Translations under genes and position numbers: made by a program
The notes under the pieces: generated by a model
Seen by the model: only the letters and a program-made list of their open reading frames with translations
Database searches by the model: none
What the model was told of the DNA's origin: nothing
In this document: one piece after another, positions 42,301-54,703 of the stretch
Numbering within the stretch: position 1 is the first letter of the stretch
Layout of the letters: each line of letters starts with the position of its first letter
From: Sphaerolaimus hirsutus
Taxonomy: Eukaryota > Nematoda > Chromadorea > Monhysterida > Sphaerolaimidae
Length of the DNA: 64,000 nucleotides
NCBI GenBank assembly: GCA_964036195.1
Contig: OZ038453.1
Span: 18,265,206 to 18,329,205 of the forward strand
Direction: 5' to 3'

Positions 42301-42506
42301 TGTCCCTCATTCGAAAGCATTGCTCCCTTATGATTATTAGTAGGTATTTGTTAGCCGCGTGGTTGCTTAAGCTTTCGTGTCTGCGTATGCAAAAGGATCT
42401 ACGCAAAATCGTAACTGTTTGCGTTGTGATACTCGCTTGGCTGCGGAAGAAAATGATTAGCGTTGTGATACTCGCTTGGCTCCGGAAGAAAATGATTAGC
42501 GCTTGA
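42301..42506 (+). CDS. Possible terminal exon with in-frame 13-residue duplication
   Basis: After an AATTCATTTTCAG acceptor the frame reads SLIRKHCSLMIISRYLLAAW and then LLKLSCLRMQKDLRKIVTV. It ends in two copies of VVILAWLRKKMIS and a stop. The 39-base unit is repeated at 42421-42459 and 42460-42498 with one base changed. The peptide is strongly cationic and hydrophobic, as in membrane-active peptides or a transmembrane tail. No upstream exon was found, so this is a hypothesis. Confidence 0.3.
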
Positions 42507-43139
42507 TTTCCGCTACAAAAAAAATTTCTAGGTCTTCAAACGCTTCACTGTGCAGTGATGATTTTGCAAATTCATATTTGCGCATAAAAATGCACATACC
42601 TACTTCTGTACATGTGCTCCTTCAGAGACCATTTGTTTATGTGTATAATAAATATATGTCCCCTGGTCAATGATGGGTGAGTTCTCAAAATAAAAACACT
42701 TTCTGTATTTTGAGTTTTTCAAAAATGAATATCTGTGTTTTGAGTTTTTTTCAGGAAAAAAACTTGAGTTTCTGTGTTTTATTTCTGTGTTTTTTGAAAA
42801 AACTTGAGTTTTTTGGTTGTTTTTCAAAAATTTGCATTTTACAGCATTTTACTGTTGAAACAGTGATTTTCTTATCAAATATTGGTTTTGCATATGTTTT
42901 GTCATGTATTGGAAAAATTTCATTAGTTCATTGGAGGTAGTTCCAAATGGGTGACCAATACCTTTGACAGCTTGGGAGGTGAGGAGCTCTCAGCTTAATT
43001 GTGTGAGCTAGCAGACCCTGGTGGACACTCCTCAACACTTAAATCACAGTCCATAATATTGTCGAAACCACCAGGAGCTGTGGACACCATTGTTTTTTTG
43101 GATACTTATTTCATCGTTAAACTTGGATACTACCGTATT
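42507..43139. other. GAGTTTTT/TGTGTTTT word tract and unassigned DNA
   Basis: Between 42680 and 42830, TTGAGTTTTTT and TCTGTGTTTT words recur. They are related to tracts at 22265-22400 and 43690-43860, where they precede TTTTTGCCATCGTTG. This is probably one more word family. The rest is unassigned. Confidence 0.45.
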
Positions 43140-43593
43140 TCCTCGAAATACCCCCCCTTGAAATACCCCCCCCCCTCGTTTGACCCCCCCCCCCTCTCGA
43201 GACCACTATGAAACAATCACCCCCCCCCTCGAAATACCCCCCCCCAAATTGAGTGTAAAGGGAACGTACATTACAATAACTGTAGTTTGTGTTCAGTGTA
43301 CTGCAGAACACACGTTAAAACAATGTCAGTGTCACGTTAGAACAGTGTACATACCATCTACATACTAATATTAGTCTACAGAACCTTATAAATGGCGGTT
43401 TTTGTTGCATTTTTCGACGTCTGCGTACGTTTCAGACGACAATTTCGTACTTGGTTTTCAAAAATTTTCTTGTGAAACAATAACCCCCCCCCCTCGAAAT
43501 ACCCCCCCCCCCCCTCGTTTAACCCCCCCCCCCCCCTCTCGTGACCACTATGAAACAATCACCCCCCGGGGGGTATTTCGAGGAAATACGGTA
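43138..43593. mobile_element. TA-type element with CTCGAAATACCCCCC word
   Basis: CCGTATTTCCTCGAAATACC at the left and GGTATTTCGAGGAAATACGG at the right lie between TA dinucleotides. C-run blocks flank an AT-rich centre that includes CAGACGACAATTTCGTACTT. Confidence 0.85.
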
Positions 43594-44689
43594 TGCACAT
43601 ATTTACACACTATACATACATGCATACCTTATGTATGCACATACACACATTGTTCAGTTCAAATCTTGTGCCTTCAATTGCTTGAATAAAAAACTCAAAA
43701 AACATTTCCGTATTTTCTGTGTTTCCGTGTTTCCGTGTTCTCCAAAAAAGAACTCATTTGAGTTTCCGTGTTTTTCAAAATTGTTGAGTTTCCGTGTTTC
43801 TGTGTTAAACAAAAACACGGAAACTCAATGAGTTTCCATGTTTAATATGTGTGTTTTTGCCATCGTTGCCCCTGGTATGAGCTATATTTATGGCTGAGAA
43901 TTTCCATTCAATAGGCAGCAATTTTGATGGATAATTGTCACAGATTCATAATGACAATGGGTGTTGTTCTGATTCAATTTCATAATTTCAAGCATGGATT
44001 TTCACATGAAAATCTGGGACCCCAGTTAAGTGAAGGGTGGATATCTTAAGTATACTATCCTGTTAAACCTCCAAAAAGCCTGTCAAGTTACAAGTAAATT
44101 GTCAGGTACCCTGTAAAGGTTCTGTCAGGAATTTGAAACGAAATTTATCTGAAATCGCGCTTAGGTAAAAAAGGACACTTGTCGATCTAGAGCAAAAAGG
44201 TAAGTAAAATACGCAGCTTATAAGCTTGAGTAATGGAAACTATTCATATTTCCAGGCTCATTTCGCAATACCTTCCCATGACCATTCAGTCAATCAAAAT
44301 GGGCAAAAATTCACAATTTTCCCCATTAGTCAGCCCAATAGGCGGTGAAAATTCCTTTGAAAATAAAATTGAATTTTGTGAATTTTCATCCATTGTATTA
44401 TTTATTCAAGCGACAGTTTTCTTCGGGGAAGAAAGGAAGCGCATGAAAGCACTCATTCATATGACTTGCCGCTTTTCATATTTCCCATTTTGTGCCATTT
44501 CAAAGGCGTATAGGATTTTTCAATGGGCAGGCTGAAATGAATTGCAATTGGATTTTATCCGCATTGTGATCAGATCTGGCTTCAGATTTATACACTATAT
44601 AACTGATAACAGCCCCGCTTGAATAAGATCGCAGGCGAAATTTGTCAATTGAGACATTTTACATGTGCACTGTACATATTTCGACAGAC
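43594..44689. other. Unassigned DNA
   Basis: 43690-43860 holds GAGTTTCCGTGTTT words ending GTTTTTGCCATCGTTG. From 43870 to 44690 there is no recognised repeat; an open plus-strand frame around 44233-44535 shows no domain and was not called. Confidence 0.4.
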
Positions 44690-44943
44690 TTTTTTAAGGG
44701 GGGGGGAACTAAGCAATTTTTTGTCACAAGTTTCAAGCATGATTCTATCCTCTCATTCCATGAGATGTGCTTTATTAATACAATAACATGTCATTTTTGT
44801 TCAAATTCGACGCAACACATTGATCATATGCATCAAGGGGGAATTATTCAAGGGGGATTCTTTTTTCCTCATCCGTCTTACAGGGAAGGTATTATTCAAG
44901 AGGGGGTATTATTCAAGGGGATATTCATTCAAGCAAATACGGT
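44690..44943. mobile_element. TA-type element fragment, TTATTCAAGGGGG word
   Basis: The right end TTCAAGCAAATACGG before TA is at 44930-44943, with GGGGGAATTATTCAAGG words before it. The left end is missing. A fuller copy of this subfamily is 59423-59978. Confidence 0.7.
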
Positions 44944-45137
44944 ATGGTAATACCCATGTAGGTGTTTATGTCGACATTTATCTGATTCTGTAATTTGTAG
45001 TTTCAGTCCCAGTGCAAAAAAATTAGGACCGCCCAAAGCAATGAATACATTGCAATTAGTTTCAATGAAACTTTTTATGTACACAACAGTATACATGCCG
45101 CCCTACCAGCAGTGTTTTAGATGGCAAATATATTTGA

Positions 45138-45776
45138 GGCGTCTAATTCTAAAAGTCGACAAGTCCACAAAATGTGATTTTGAGTAAATCGCATTTTAAG
45201 TTTCAAACCCAATTCCAGGCCCGTGGTGCGTGTCCAATTTGGCTCTCTCATGCTTTTCATCAAGTTCCATATGTTGACAATAAAGTGTCAAATTTTCAGC
45301 CCCAAATCTCAACGTATATGTGAAAAATGGGGTATCCATAAAATTCCATTCGGTCAGAGCAAAACTGTTTTTGGGAGGGAATTGGACTTGTCGCCTTCTT
45401 GCACGCGAGGACATTTTTGTTCCCGCCCGCGTTGCGCCTCCCTTATGGGAATTTTATGCGCTTCTCGACTTTTAGAAATCGGTGCCCATAGTGGACTTAT
45501 CACATTTCTTGCGTTTTTTCCCATAAAAAAAGGATGCGCAGGATGGACTTGTCGACTTTTAGCCCAAAACTAAGTGGACTTGTCGACTTCTTGCCCAAAT
45601 TTTTTGCATTTTTCCCCAAAAATGTCGAATTTGGCACTATGCCATATGGGCATGTGAGGTCAAAAAATTTATGGAAAATGATGAAAAATGTGCGGAAGTA
45701 GCCCCAGATGACGTTTCCGGGCCTAACTCGAAATTTTCATATTTGGACTTGTCGACTTTTAGAATTGGACGCCTCA
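45138..45776. mobile_element. TIR element with GTCGAC word
   Basis: GAGGCGTCTAATTCTAAAAG continuing into GTCGACAAGTCC (left) faces GGACTTGTCGACTTTTAGAA continuing to GACGCCTC (right), about 31 bases with few mismatches. GGACTTGTCGACTT words recur inside at about 45550-45600. Target duplication not established; only copy seen here. Confidence 0.82.
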
Positions 45777-46086
45777 TTTATCCTTTTAAAATATCTAAAT
45801 ATTATATTTATGACAACGAAAGGTATTTAGGCTGAATATTCTGCCCCGCCAATTATCGCATTCAAATATGTCACCCAAATCACACCTGTTTTACTTTTTT
45901 TTGTAAAAATCGATGAAACAAATATTCGTATCGGCTACAAATTTGCACAGATTAGAATGATTGGATAAATTTGCATGCATTGGAATAAAATCTGTGAGTG
46001 TCGGAGCGTGTGATCAAACATAAATACAGGCATCGATATAAATCGGTTCAATTTGTCGTAGCGCATGCAGCAAATGCACATAGGGG

Positions 46087-46318
46087 TATACTCAGCGGAC
46101 CGCGGTCTAAGCATTTTCCTGAAGGAAACACTCCATCATGACGTCATCATTAACAAAATAAAAATAATTCCAACAACAACAAAAAGAAAAAACATGACGG
46201 GAAAAAACATTCCTGGTTTGTACGCGACTCAAAGTGCATACATAAGTATCCAGCACGCGCGTTATCGACCAAGACATAAATAATTTTTGGGCGCATACGT
46301 TGCGGTCCGCTGAGTACA
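46087..46318. mobile_element. TACTCAGCGGACCGC-ended element
   Basis: GTATACTCAGCGGACCGCGG and TTGCGGTCCGCTGAGTAC ends. It contains CTCCATCATGACGTCATCAT, the reverse complement of a segment in 33113-33374. About 232 bases. Confidence 0.85.
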
Positions 46319-48904
46319 CCACACTTTTCAAATAATTTTACATGCAAATGCAGATTACATTTAAAATATACAGTGTCATGATTTGTTTTCACACTGATGT
46401 GAACACACCATGATGTTGTCATTGTCCATGGCACTAGTGCTGATACAAAAATTGACACTGTTCATCTTCTGATTCTGTTTTTGCACCAATTAACATTGAA
46501 ACATGTGAAAAATGTGAATGAAGAATGACATTCACCAAAAACTTAGGTTACTTGACTGCATTGTGGCAGTGTGGGTTTCAATTTGATTGGCAGATTGAAA
46601 CTACAAACACCAGCATTTCAGTCACCACAGTTACAGGAAACTCATCTTTGTGTGATGAAATAATTTGCTCAAGTTTTTGAGATGCTATGCTCTCTGTGTA
46701 GTGCATTTGTTAGTACTATTAGATGCTAATTTTATGCAGACATGACAAATCAATGATGTTATTGAATTCCATTTCATGTTGCACAGTGTCATTGGATTGT
46801 GTCACTGTAAATGCATTGTAATGGAATGATAAAAATAAACATTTTTTATAAATTTTAATGTGAAATATGTTACAATGCATTGCCCAATGTCCACTGAGTG
46901 GATTTAGATTTTGTTTTGTATTCTGTCCACTTCTAAGTACATGCAGGCACTGCACCAATCCATTGCACAATTCAAAATGTATTTTTGAGATTTTATTTAT
47001 TTATTGATATGCATTCATGCAATAAATATGGGCACCCATTATGGTGCAACATGAATACGCATGTGTGGAAACTCAAACAAAATCCCACCATAAAATTATA
47101 GAATGGATGAAAAGCACAAAGGGGCATATTTTTCAATGAATTTTTTGTTCTATTTTAAGTTGCCCTGTATCTCACGCCCATGCTCAATTGCCCAGTCTTG
47201 TCAATTCTCAGTTTCTAGTAATTTTAGTTTTTTTTAAAGTATTTTGATCCATGTTCAATATATTTTTTTGTATAAACAACTCATTAATTATCACTGAAAT
47301 TACAATCCTTGAGTTTTCAGTGCCCGTGTGTGAGTATACTGAAACCGATGGCACAACATGCTTAAGGAAAACTTAAGCTTAAATCGCAGATAAATTATCA
47401 ACCAAATACCCGGATAATGAAAACAATTAAATGCCATTCTAATAAGAAAAAATGTCTCTTGTTTTTTTGGGATACTGTTGATGGGATACTGTTGATTTCA
47501 CTGTAAAGTGGAAGCACATTACCTTGCGGCCGAGAGATCCGAAATGGATAGATCTGTTCCAAACACACTTAAGTTTACCAAAATGAATCATTTTGATCTC
47601 TGTCAAAAGTGGTTGACGGATTTATCATTCTGGTGAATTCAAATTTGCCGAATGCTAATTTATCAACTTTGGAGTTTATGTACTTTAACTATGTAAGTTG
47701 TGTGTGTTTAGTGGATTACAAACAATGATTACTCTGAGTAAATCGAAATTTCCTTAAACTCCTTAGTGACTCCTCAAAAATTACTGACCATTCCAGACTA
47801 GGTACCTATTCTGTTTGTAGGGGTAAAATAAATACATGACCTTGGGAGGGCCTATCCTAAAAAGTAAATCAGGGATCTCCATACAAGTACCTAATCATAT
47901 TGAAAACTACATTGGACAAAATCTTTCCGAAATGTGAACTACAATCATCTTCAGTCAACTGAACTGAGCACACCAAGTGCAAATTCCACAAGTGCAAAAG
48001 TAACACGAAAAGTAGAAAGTGGTAAGTGATGTTATAATAAGTGAAACGACTAAACAAAGTGTAAACCAGGATTTGTATTGCCACTTAAATATTTTTACTT
48101 GTCATCTGTCACTTATCTAAAATACCACTTACATATGTACAGTACAACTTTACTTTCCACTATTCTTTTCACTTGTCCACTTGCGGAATCAGTCCCAGTA
48201 TTTGTATTGTTGTAGAATAAAGGAAGATATGTCATGTCACAGCCAAATGCACTTTGGCCCGGGCACAGAAACAACCATTGTAAAGGTAAAATGCTATTGT
48301 ATTGTAAAATAGATGAATTGTATAGGGCTTCTATTGTAATTTCACTCAACGTATTATATATGGTCAAATTGAAATAGCATTCTTCCATTGTACAACCACC
48401 CCCAAATGTATGACAAAATGTGCGGTCAAATACATTACGGGGTGTTTTGTTTAGTTATTTCAAATTGAATTACTGCCAAATTTAATTCACTGAGAAACGT
48501 TAAAGTGTGCAAAATATTTTGTATTTTGAAATAGTTTTTTATGTTGATGATTAGGTAAATGGATTTGTTATGAAAAAAGTGCTCAGTTCCTGGTAGTGTA
48601 AGGTCAGAAATAGTTTCGGTACCGGGTACCCGTTCCAAATAATTCCCAGTTCACACGGCTAGAGTTCAACACTATCTAGATTGCATGAAAAATTACAATC
48701 TACCTACATCCATCCGAAAAAAGTGCTCGATGTTCAATTTTCGATTACAAAAATCGTCAGAACCATGGCGGAAATGATGTAAAAATACACATCCTTTATG
48801 AAAACCAAAGTGATAAAAATAGCGTATCAATGCCTACGAAAACAGGAAACAGGAAACCATCATCAAAATCTATCCCAAATTAAAATGCATCCACATAGAA
48901 AAAT
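46319..48904. other. Long AT-rich stretch without a recognised gene
   Basis: Short frames only. 47560-47720 (ACACTTAAGTTTACCAAAAT and GAGTTTATG words) is a possible old ACTAGTTTAC element. 48090-48200 has TTACTTGTCATCTGTCACTT words ending TGCGGAATCAGTCCCAG, a relative of the CTGGTGCCAGTTCCGCA family. Nothing else was recognised. Confidence 0.45.
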
Positions 48905-49105
48905 TAACCTTGGCCCCCAATTCTGAACCACCGTGTAAAAATTGCATTGAAACTCACGGGGGGTGGCACAATACACAATATCCGCCCGGACAATACAAAA
49001 CAGAAAAACGCCCGGCTGAATGGTTCCATGTAAAATGCGCGGGAACCTTTTATGCTGCCCCTGAAGCTTTTGTGCCCATTTTTCTATTATATTCGATTTG
49101 ATTAA
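48905..49105. other. Possible isolated exon, strand undecided
   Basis: On the plus strand the frame contains CKNCIETHGG and WFHVKCAGTF, two CxxC/HxxxC-like groups. On the minus strand MEPFSRAFFCFVLSGRILCI ends at a CCCCC|GTGAGT donor. Both readings are plausible and exclude each other. Base composition is richer in G+C than the neighbourhood. No family was recognised. Confidence 0.2.
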
Positions 49106-50604
49106 AAATCCATTTCTCCAAAACCATAGATTCTATTTTCATTTCTATGTCCAATTTTCGGTTACCGGGCACAATGTGTTGTGTTTTTCAGGTGGTTTTC
49201 TTCAGTGTCAAGTAGAAGAGTGAATATATTTCGTCAAGTAAATATATTTCGCAATACTTTGGTTCTACCTATTCTAAATACTTCGTCTGGTACTTGTAAC
49301 ATATTTAACAAGTAACAAGTTTATTGCATTAATTGGTTCAATTTTATGTGCCAGTAAGTTTTGAAAGTTACCGCATTTCATCGAATTATGCTCACTTTGT
49401 AGATTGAAAGTTTTATTACCTTCTACACCCTTGAATTGACCCCCTGAAAATTTGCCAACGAAATAATAAATCCCCTAGGGGTATTTCGAGGAAATACGTC
49501 CTCGAAATACCCCCATGGGGTTTATTAATTCGTCAGCAAATTTTGAGGGGGGTCAATTCAAGGGTGCAGTAGTTGATTAAACTTTCAGTATGTCAGTCCA
49601 CAGACACGCGCTAGTAGACAATCGATACTTTGATAGGTTTTGAGCAAAAATTCACAAAAATATATCAATCATCGCAGGTATCGACGTATTTTATTCAACA
49701 AATTACAGGCATTATAATTACAGAAAGTTATATACCCTACCTAAATATGTCGAATACCTTCAAGGATAACTACTCAGTTGGGCAAACTTTTCTAGCAGCC
49801 AATAAAATGCGGTTCAAATTAATCGGAAATCTTCCAATGGATAATCGATCGCGGTGCAGTTATGCAGCTTCAATCGAATTTTCGCCGTCAAATTTTCACC
49901 AAAAAACAACAAAAACCAATTTACGCTGGTGGCAGATGGGTGGAGTCACGTGAATGAACAAAAATGGTCGGTTTTTCTTGTTGTTTTTTTTCCTACAAGT
50001 TTTCGATTTTTGTGTACTGCGGATTTTTTTTGTGACACAATGCGTAAATGGATTTAAGGTATTACAAATTGTCAGGAAACCTGTGTAAGTTGTGTAAGTA
50101 AGTTGCTATGAACACATTTGCAAAATTTTATCTAAAAGTATATAAAAATAACGTGCGTGCAAAAAAATCAATTCCAAATCAATTGACGCACTGATAAGGC
50201 TTGGAGTCTGACTGAGTACCTGAGCAGCTTAATGTGTAAACTGAACTTATTCTGGAAACTGAAACTCTGAGATATTTCAAAGATTCCGTCTTTGTGTGCA
50301 CCTGCCCTTAAAATACCAGGATTTCTGACAATACCGAGAAAAGATTTAAAAAAATTTAAAAGCCATTTACCCAATTTTCAGTTTCAAGAATGAGTTTTGA
50401 TTTCCAGTATCTCTGCACCATGTAAAAACGTTCCGATAAACTTTATTATCGTTTGATAAAATAGTTGAACACCCCCTTCATTATTATACAAAACCCCCAC
50501 TTTTGTTTACACAAAAATAATGTAAATAGAATAAAGAGACAAACCACATAACTCGTAAATATATTTCATACATGAATGCACCCATGGGATTTACCTGTAC
50601 ACAC
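49106..50604. other. Unassigned DNA with one TA-type palindrome
   Basis: 49438-49566 is a nearly perfect palindrome of TTTCGAGGAAATACGTCCTC and CCCC words, two TA-type ends abutting. 49749-49953 has a 68-codon frame from ATG (MSNTFKDNYSVGQTFLAANK) with no known domain; it was not called as a gene. Confidence 0.45.
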
Positions 50605-50743
50605 TAGCGATGCATAAATCGCCATGACTTTGGCGCCAAGCGCCAGAAACTCAATGGTGTTTTTCAGACCATGGCGCTGAGCGCCAATGACCCATAGAAA
50701 AGAGAACCACACGCCATAAAACCATGGCGCCTTTTCATCACTA
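50605..50743. mobile_element. GGCGCC-word hAT-like element, minimal copy
   Basis: TAGCGATGCAT and TTTTCATCACTA ends, 139 bases. Flanks GTACACAC and GTACAGAC match at seven of eight. Contains CCATGGCGCTGAGCGCC and its near complement. Confidence 0.82.
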
Positions 50744-50751
50744 GTACAGAC

Positions 50752-52158
50752 AGTTTGTTCAATTGTAAACAGATTAATAGGTGAAAAGACTAATCTATCA
50801 TAACAACTCACTGTGTGATGGAATGATGCATGGTGTGCAAACTGCAATTTTGTGCAAATATTTAATGTCTGTGCATTTGCATAGACGGGAAAGTGCTTTC
50901 AAGGGCACTGGGAGTGGGACCCAAAAGTTGTTGTAATGTCGTTATGAATATGAAAGTTGAAATGCACGATGGATCTACATCAAAAGAACATACGAAACGT
51001 GTTAAAAACAATAACAACAATAATGCCAAAATATAATAATCAGATGAATCGAACCTTGCCCTCAGGAGCGAATTTGAGCCCGTGCCATTATGCATCTAAA
51101 CCAATTATGCATCTAGGTCCATCATGCACCTAATTCTACCCATTATACCTCTAGACCGATTACTCACGAGTACTCACTTACTCGCATACTTTTTGAAAGT
51201 ATGTGAGCACAGAAAATGTATTTTAAGGGGACTTTCATTTCACTTTAAGGGGACTAAAATGTCATTTTGCCAGACCAAAGGTGACAAACATAGGACATTT
51301 TCCTTGAACCGTTGTTTACACAGTTTCGTGTGCTGACAAAAAAAACAAGTGAAAAAGTTCCATAATTCCGGAATGAAGTTCCATATCTGCAAGGAAAGGC
51401 ACTGAAGTATACTCACTAGTTGAGTGTACACACATGCCAATTTGCAGATAATTTTGCGCCTGTCATTCAAGACTTGAAAGCAAATTACACTTGTCGGTTC
51501 GGTTTCAAAACAAAACCAAACTGACAACTGTAATTTGTTTTTAACTCATGAATAACATGCCTGAATTATCTGCAAATTGGCATGTGTATGTGTGTACACT
51601 CAACTAATGAGTATACTTCACTGCTTTGTCTTGCAGATATGGAACTTTATTGTGGAATTATGAAACTTTTTGTCTTCTTTTTTTGTCGGCACAAAATGCA
51701 GTGTAAACGCCACTATAAGAAATACTTATCAGGAGAGAAAAAACACATCTTTGATTCATTTCAGGGTAAAAATTTGCAAAAATCCCGATTTTTATGTTGT
51801 TTTTGTGAGATAAATACCTACTTTTACATTTTCTGTGAGACAAATACCCATTTTTATGTTTTCCCTGGGAAAAATACTCGATTTTACATTTTCTCTGGAA
51901 AAGAGTGTTCTACTCACCTTTTACACAGTGTAAGACTAAAAATAAAATACTTTATTCAGGGGCGAGTAAAACAAAAATACTTTACATTTACGTTTACTTT
52001 AAAAAAGTTCATTACTTTTAACAACTCTGGTTAGATGCATAATTTGTCTAGATGCATAATGGGTAGAATTATGTGCATGATGGGCCTAGATGCATAATGG
52101 GTAGAATTAGGCGCATGATGGGCCTAGATGCATAATCGGTTTAAATGCATAATGAGTC
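50752..52158. repeat. Palindromic ATGCATAATGGG arms around a TTGTTAAAA element with an inner hairpin
   Basis: ATGCATCTA/ACCTAATTCTACCCATTA words at 51088-51150 face GGGTAGAATTAGGCGCATGA words at 52030-52155. Between them, TACTCGCATACTTTTTGAAA (51178) to TTTTAACAACTCTGG (52031) is a TTGTTAAAA-type element. Within that, arms of about 115 bases at 51345-51460 and 51562-51675 (GTACACTCAACTA..ATGAGTATACTTCA) form a hairpin. Confidence 0.65.
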
Positions 52159-52166
52159 CTACTCAG

Positions 52167-53059
52167 TAGTGATGGAAAAGCGCCAGAAAAAAGGGCGCCA
52201 GGCGCCAATGGCGCCATGGCGCCATTCAGAAAGTGGGCGCCAAGCGCCAAGGGCGCCATGGCGCCATTCGGAAAGCGGGCGCCAGGCGCCAAAGGCGCCA
52301 CGGACAGAGGGCGCCAAGCGCCAAGGGCGCCATGGCGCCATTTGAAAAATAGGGCGCCAGGCGCCTAGGGGGCCAGGCGCCAAGGGCGCCAGGATAAATA
52401 AGTGCATACAACACCCTGCGTGTGCTAAAAGTGTTTCTACAGCACCCTAGTACATGCATTCACTACTTAATTTGCGTTCTCCAGTGTGTAATGAACAAAG
52501 ACAACACTAGAAAACAAAAAAATTCGAGTAAAATTCACATGACAATTCAAACACAATGGATATTGTCATTTGACAACAATCCATTCACTTCAAATAGACT
52601 TTTCCAATCAATGTTTCCTCGAAATGGACAAAAAACGGAATTGCAACGATTTGAATCCGTTGATTCATGATTTTGCAAGTTCAACGTTCCATCATTCTCG
52701 TCTTCTGATCTGTCAGACACATCTGATGAACCGTTGCACAAAAGATTTATACCCACTCACACCACTTCGTCCATATTTCTGGCGAATTCAGATCATCCAT
52801 GGATGCGTTTTTCATCTTTTTTTTATTTATACAACACTCACATTGAAACCCTGCTGGCGCCTTTTTGGCGCCCTTTAAAAGCAGGGCGCCAGGCGCCAAG
52901 GGCGCCACGGAAAAAGGGCGCCAAGCGCCAAGGGCGCCATGGCGCCTTTCAGAATGTGGGCGCCAGGCGCCAAGGGCGCCACAGAAAAAGGGCGCCAAGC
53001 GCCAATGGCGCCATGGCGCCCTCAAATGGCGCCAGCGCCATGGCGCCATTCCATCACTA
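52167..53059. mobile_element. GGCGCC-word hAT-like element, complete
   Basis: TAGTGATGGAAAAGCGCC and GGCGCCATTCCATCACTA ends; CTACTCAG perfectly duplicated at 52159-52166 and 53060-53067. Both arms are GGCGCCAAGGGCGCCATGGC words; the centre (52395-52850) is ordinary AT-rich DNA, perhaps captured. Confidence 0.92.
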
Positions 53060-53274
53060 CTACTCAGCCAATTTTGCAACCCGTAAAATGTTAAATTTCG
53101 CGCAAAACTTGTAGGATGGCATAAACATTCACGAAAAAATGCGTTTTTACCGAGCCTTTGACATTTAACAAATTTTTATGTTGTGCATTCTGAAATTTCA
53201 CGTTATATTTACGTTTTCTTTTCTAAGATGCGGAACTGGCCCCTGAACTTAAGGGAACACATGCAACATACTTA

Positions 53275-53727
53275 CCGTATTTCTTCTAATAGCAGAGCGC
53301 CGTTCTATTTTTTTCGTCAACTTTTTTACCTGCCGTTCTATTAGACGTGCCGTTCTATTAGAGGTGCCGTTCTATTGGAGGCTGCCGTTCTATTTTTCAC
53401 CAATTTTTTCACAGATTTCTCATTTCAAAATAGCCTTATTTTTAATGAAGCTTGAGCAATATTTTTATATCTGAGCATCAATTTGAGACTTTTAAGTGTT
53501 AAAACACCTATTTGAATGCTTTGCATGTTCTCACCATATATTTTGATTCATTTTTGTGTTTTGGAACACTCCCAACGTGACTCCTACCTGCCATTCTATT
53601 TTAGGTGCCGTTCAATTGGAGGCTGCCATTCTACTGTTTTCGTGAGCGCAAAAATGTGCCAAAACCTGCCGTTCTATTGGAGGTGCCGTTCTATTGGAGG
53701 TATGCCGTTGTATTAGAAGAAATACGG
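53275..53727. mobile_element. TA-type element with CCGTTCTATTGGAGG word
   Basis: CCGTATTTCTTCTAATAG and TATTAGAAGAAATACGG ends between TA dinucleotides. GCCGTTCTATTAGAGGTGCC words are on both sides of an AT-rich centre. Related fragments are at 4280-4330, 14640-14665 and 33937-34250. Confidence 0.9.
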
Positions 53728-53893
53728 TACCTAAACTTTTGCCAAGCGCTGCATTTTGTCATGAAACTTTCATATGCTTGAATCCTGAATAGTCCTAATA
53801 TTTACTGTAAACAGTCCATCCATGTGAATTTGTGGCATGTTGATTTTGCCAAGTAATTTCTTACTCTTCTTGATTTTGCATTTTGATGGACAA

Positions 53894-54134
53894 TCTGCCA
53901 CAGCTGGTTCCAATCCCACGACCTGTGAAATGCCCTGTTAGATGTCAAATGTCATGCAAAGTGTCAACAGTCATGTAAAATGTCCTGGAAAATGTCAAAT
54001 GTAATGCAAATTGTCAAAAGTCACGTATAATGCGCTGCAAAATGGCTATTTTTTCATGGCATTTTACATTACTTTTGACACTTTGCCTGACATTTGACAT
54101 TTTACATTTTACATCTGGGACTGCGCCCTGCATG
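53894..54134. mobile_element. TGTCAAATG-word element
   Basis: GCTGGTTCCAATCCCACGAC and TCTGGGACTGCGCCCTG ends, with TGTCAAATGTCATGCAAAG words in both orientations around AAAATGGCTATTTTTT. No target duplication was seen. Confidence 0.75.
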
Positions 54135-54487
54135 TAAAGTGTGATAGAAACATACGGAGCACAGCGGGTGTTTCCACTCGAAATTCTTAATTATTTAGCG
54201 TGAGATTTTTACCAAATATTCTGTTGATTTTAAACTCGAGTGACTTATTGTTACGTAATGTTTGACCGGTTAGATATGAATACCCACCTACTTAAATATG
54301 TCTGAAATTCGAGTTTCCTTGAATGGGTTCCATTTGTTACACGATTTCAATTGAAATAAACTACGTTACGTTTCATTCGATCAGCGCCAACTTTCGGTTT
54401 CATATTTCAATTTGATATGGCACGTTTCGGTTGTTGGACAGTTTCCTTCTAACTTATTGTAATTATAACAATACGCCCGTCGAGTTT

Positions 54488-54700
54488 TAATGGCGCACTA
54501 GTTTACTGCCGGAAAACTCACAATTTCGTCAACTGATATATCAGTTTTGAACGACACTTGAGTATACCGAAATGGGCTGTTCGTCAACTACAGTTGAAGG
54601 AGATTAAAAACAACATATACCGGTAAACTCAGATGCGCTCAGAAGCTGATATATGAGTTTACAAAGTTGTTAGTTTACCTGTAGTAAACTAGTGTGTGCC
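54488..54700. mobile_element. ACTAGTTTAC-ended element
   Basis: GCGCACTAGTTTACTGCCGG and TAGTAAACTAGTGTGTGCC ends; GATATATCAGTTTTGA and its complement inside. Same layout and length as 28752-28964. Confidence 0.82.
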
Positions 54701-54703
54701 GTC

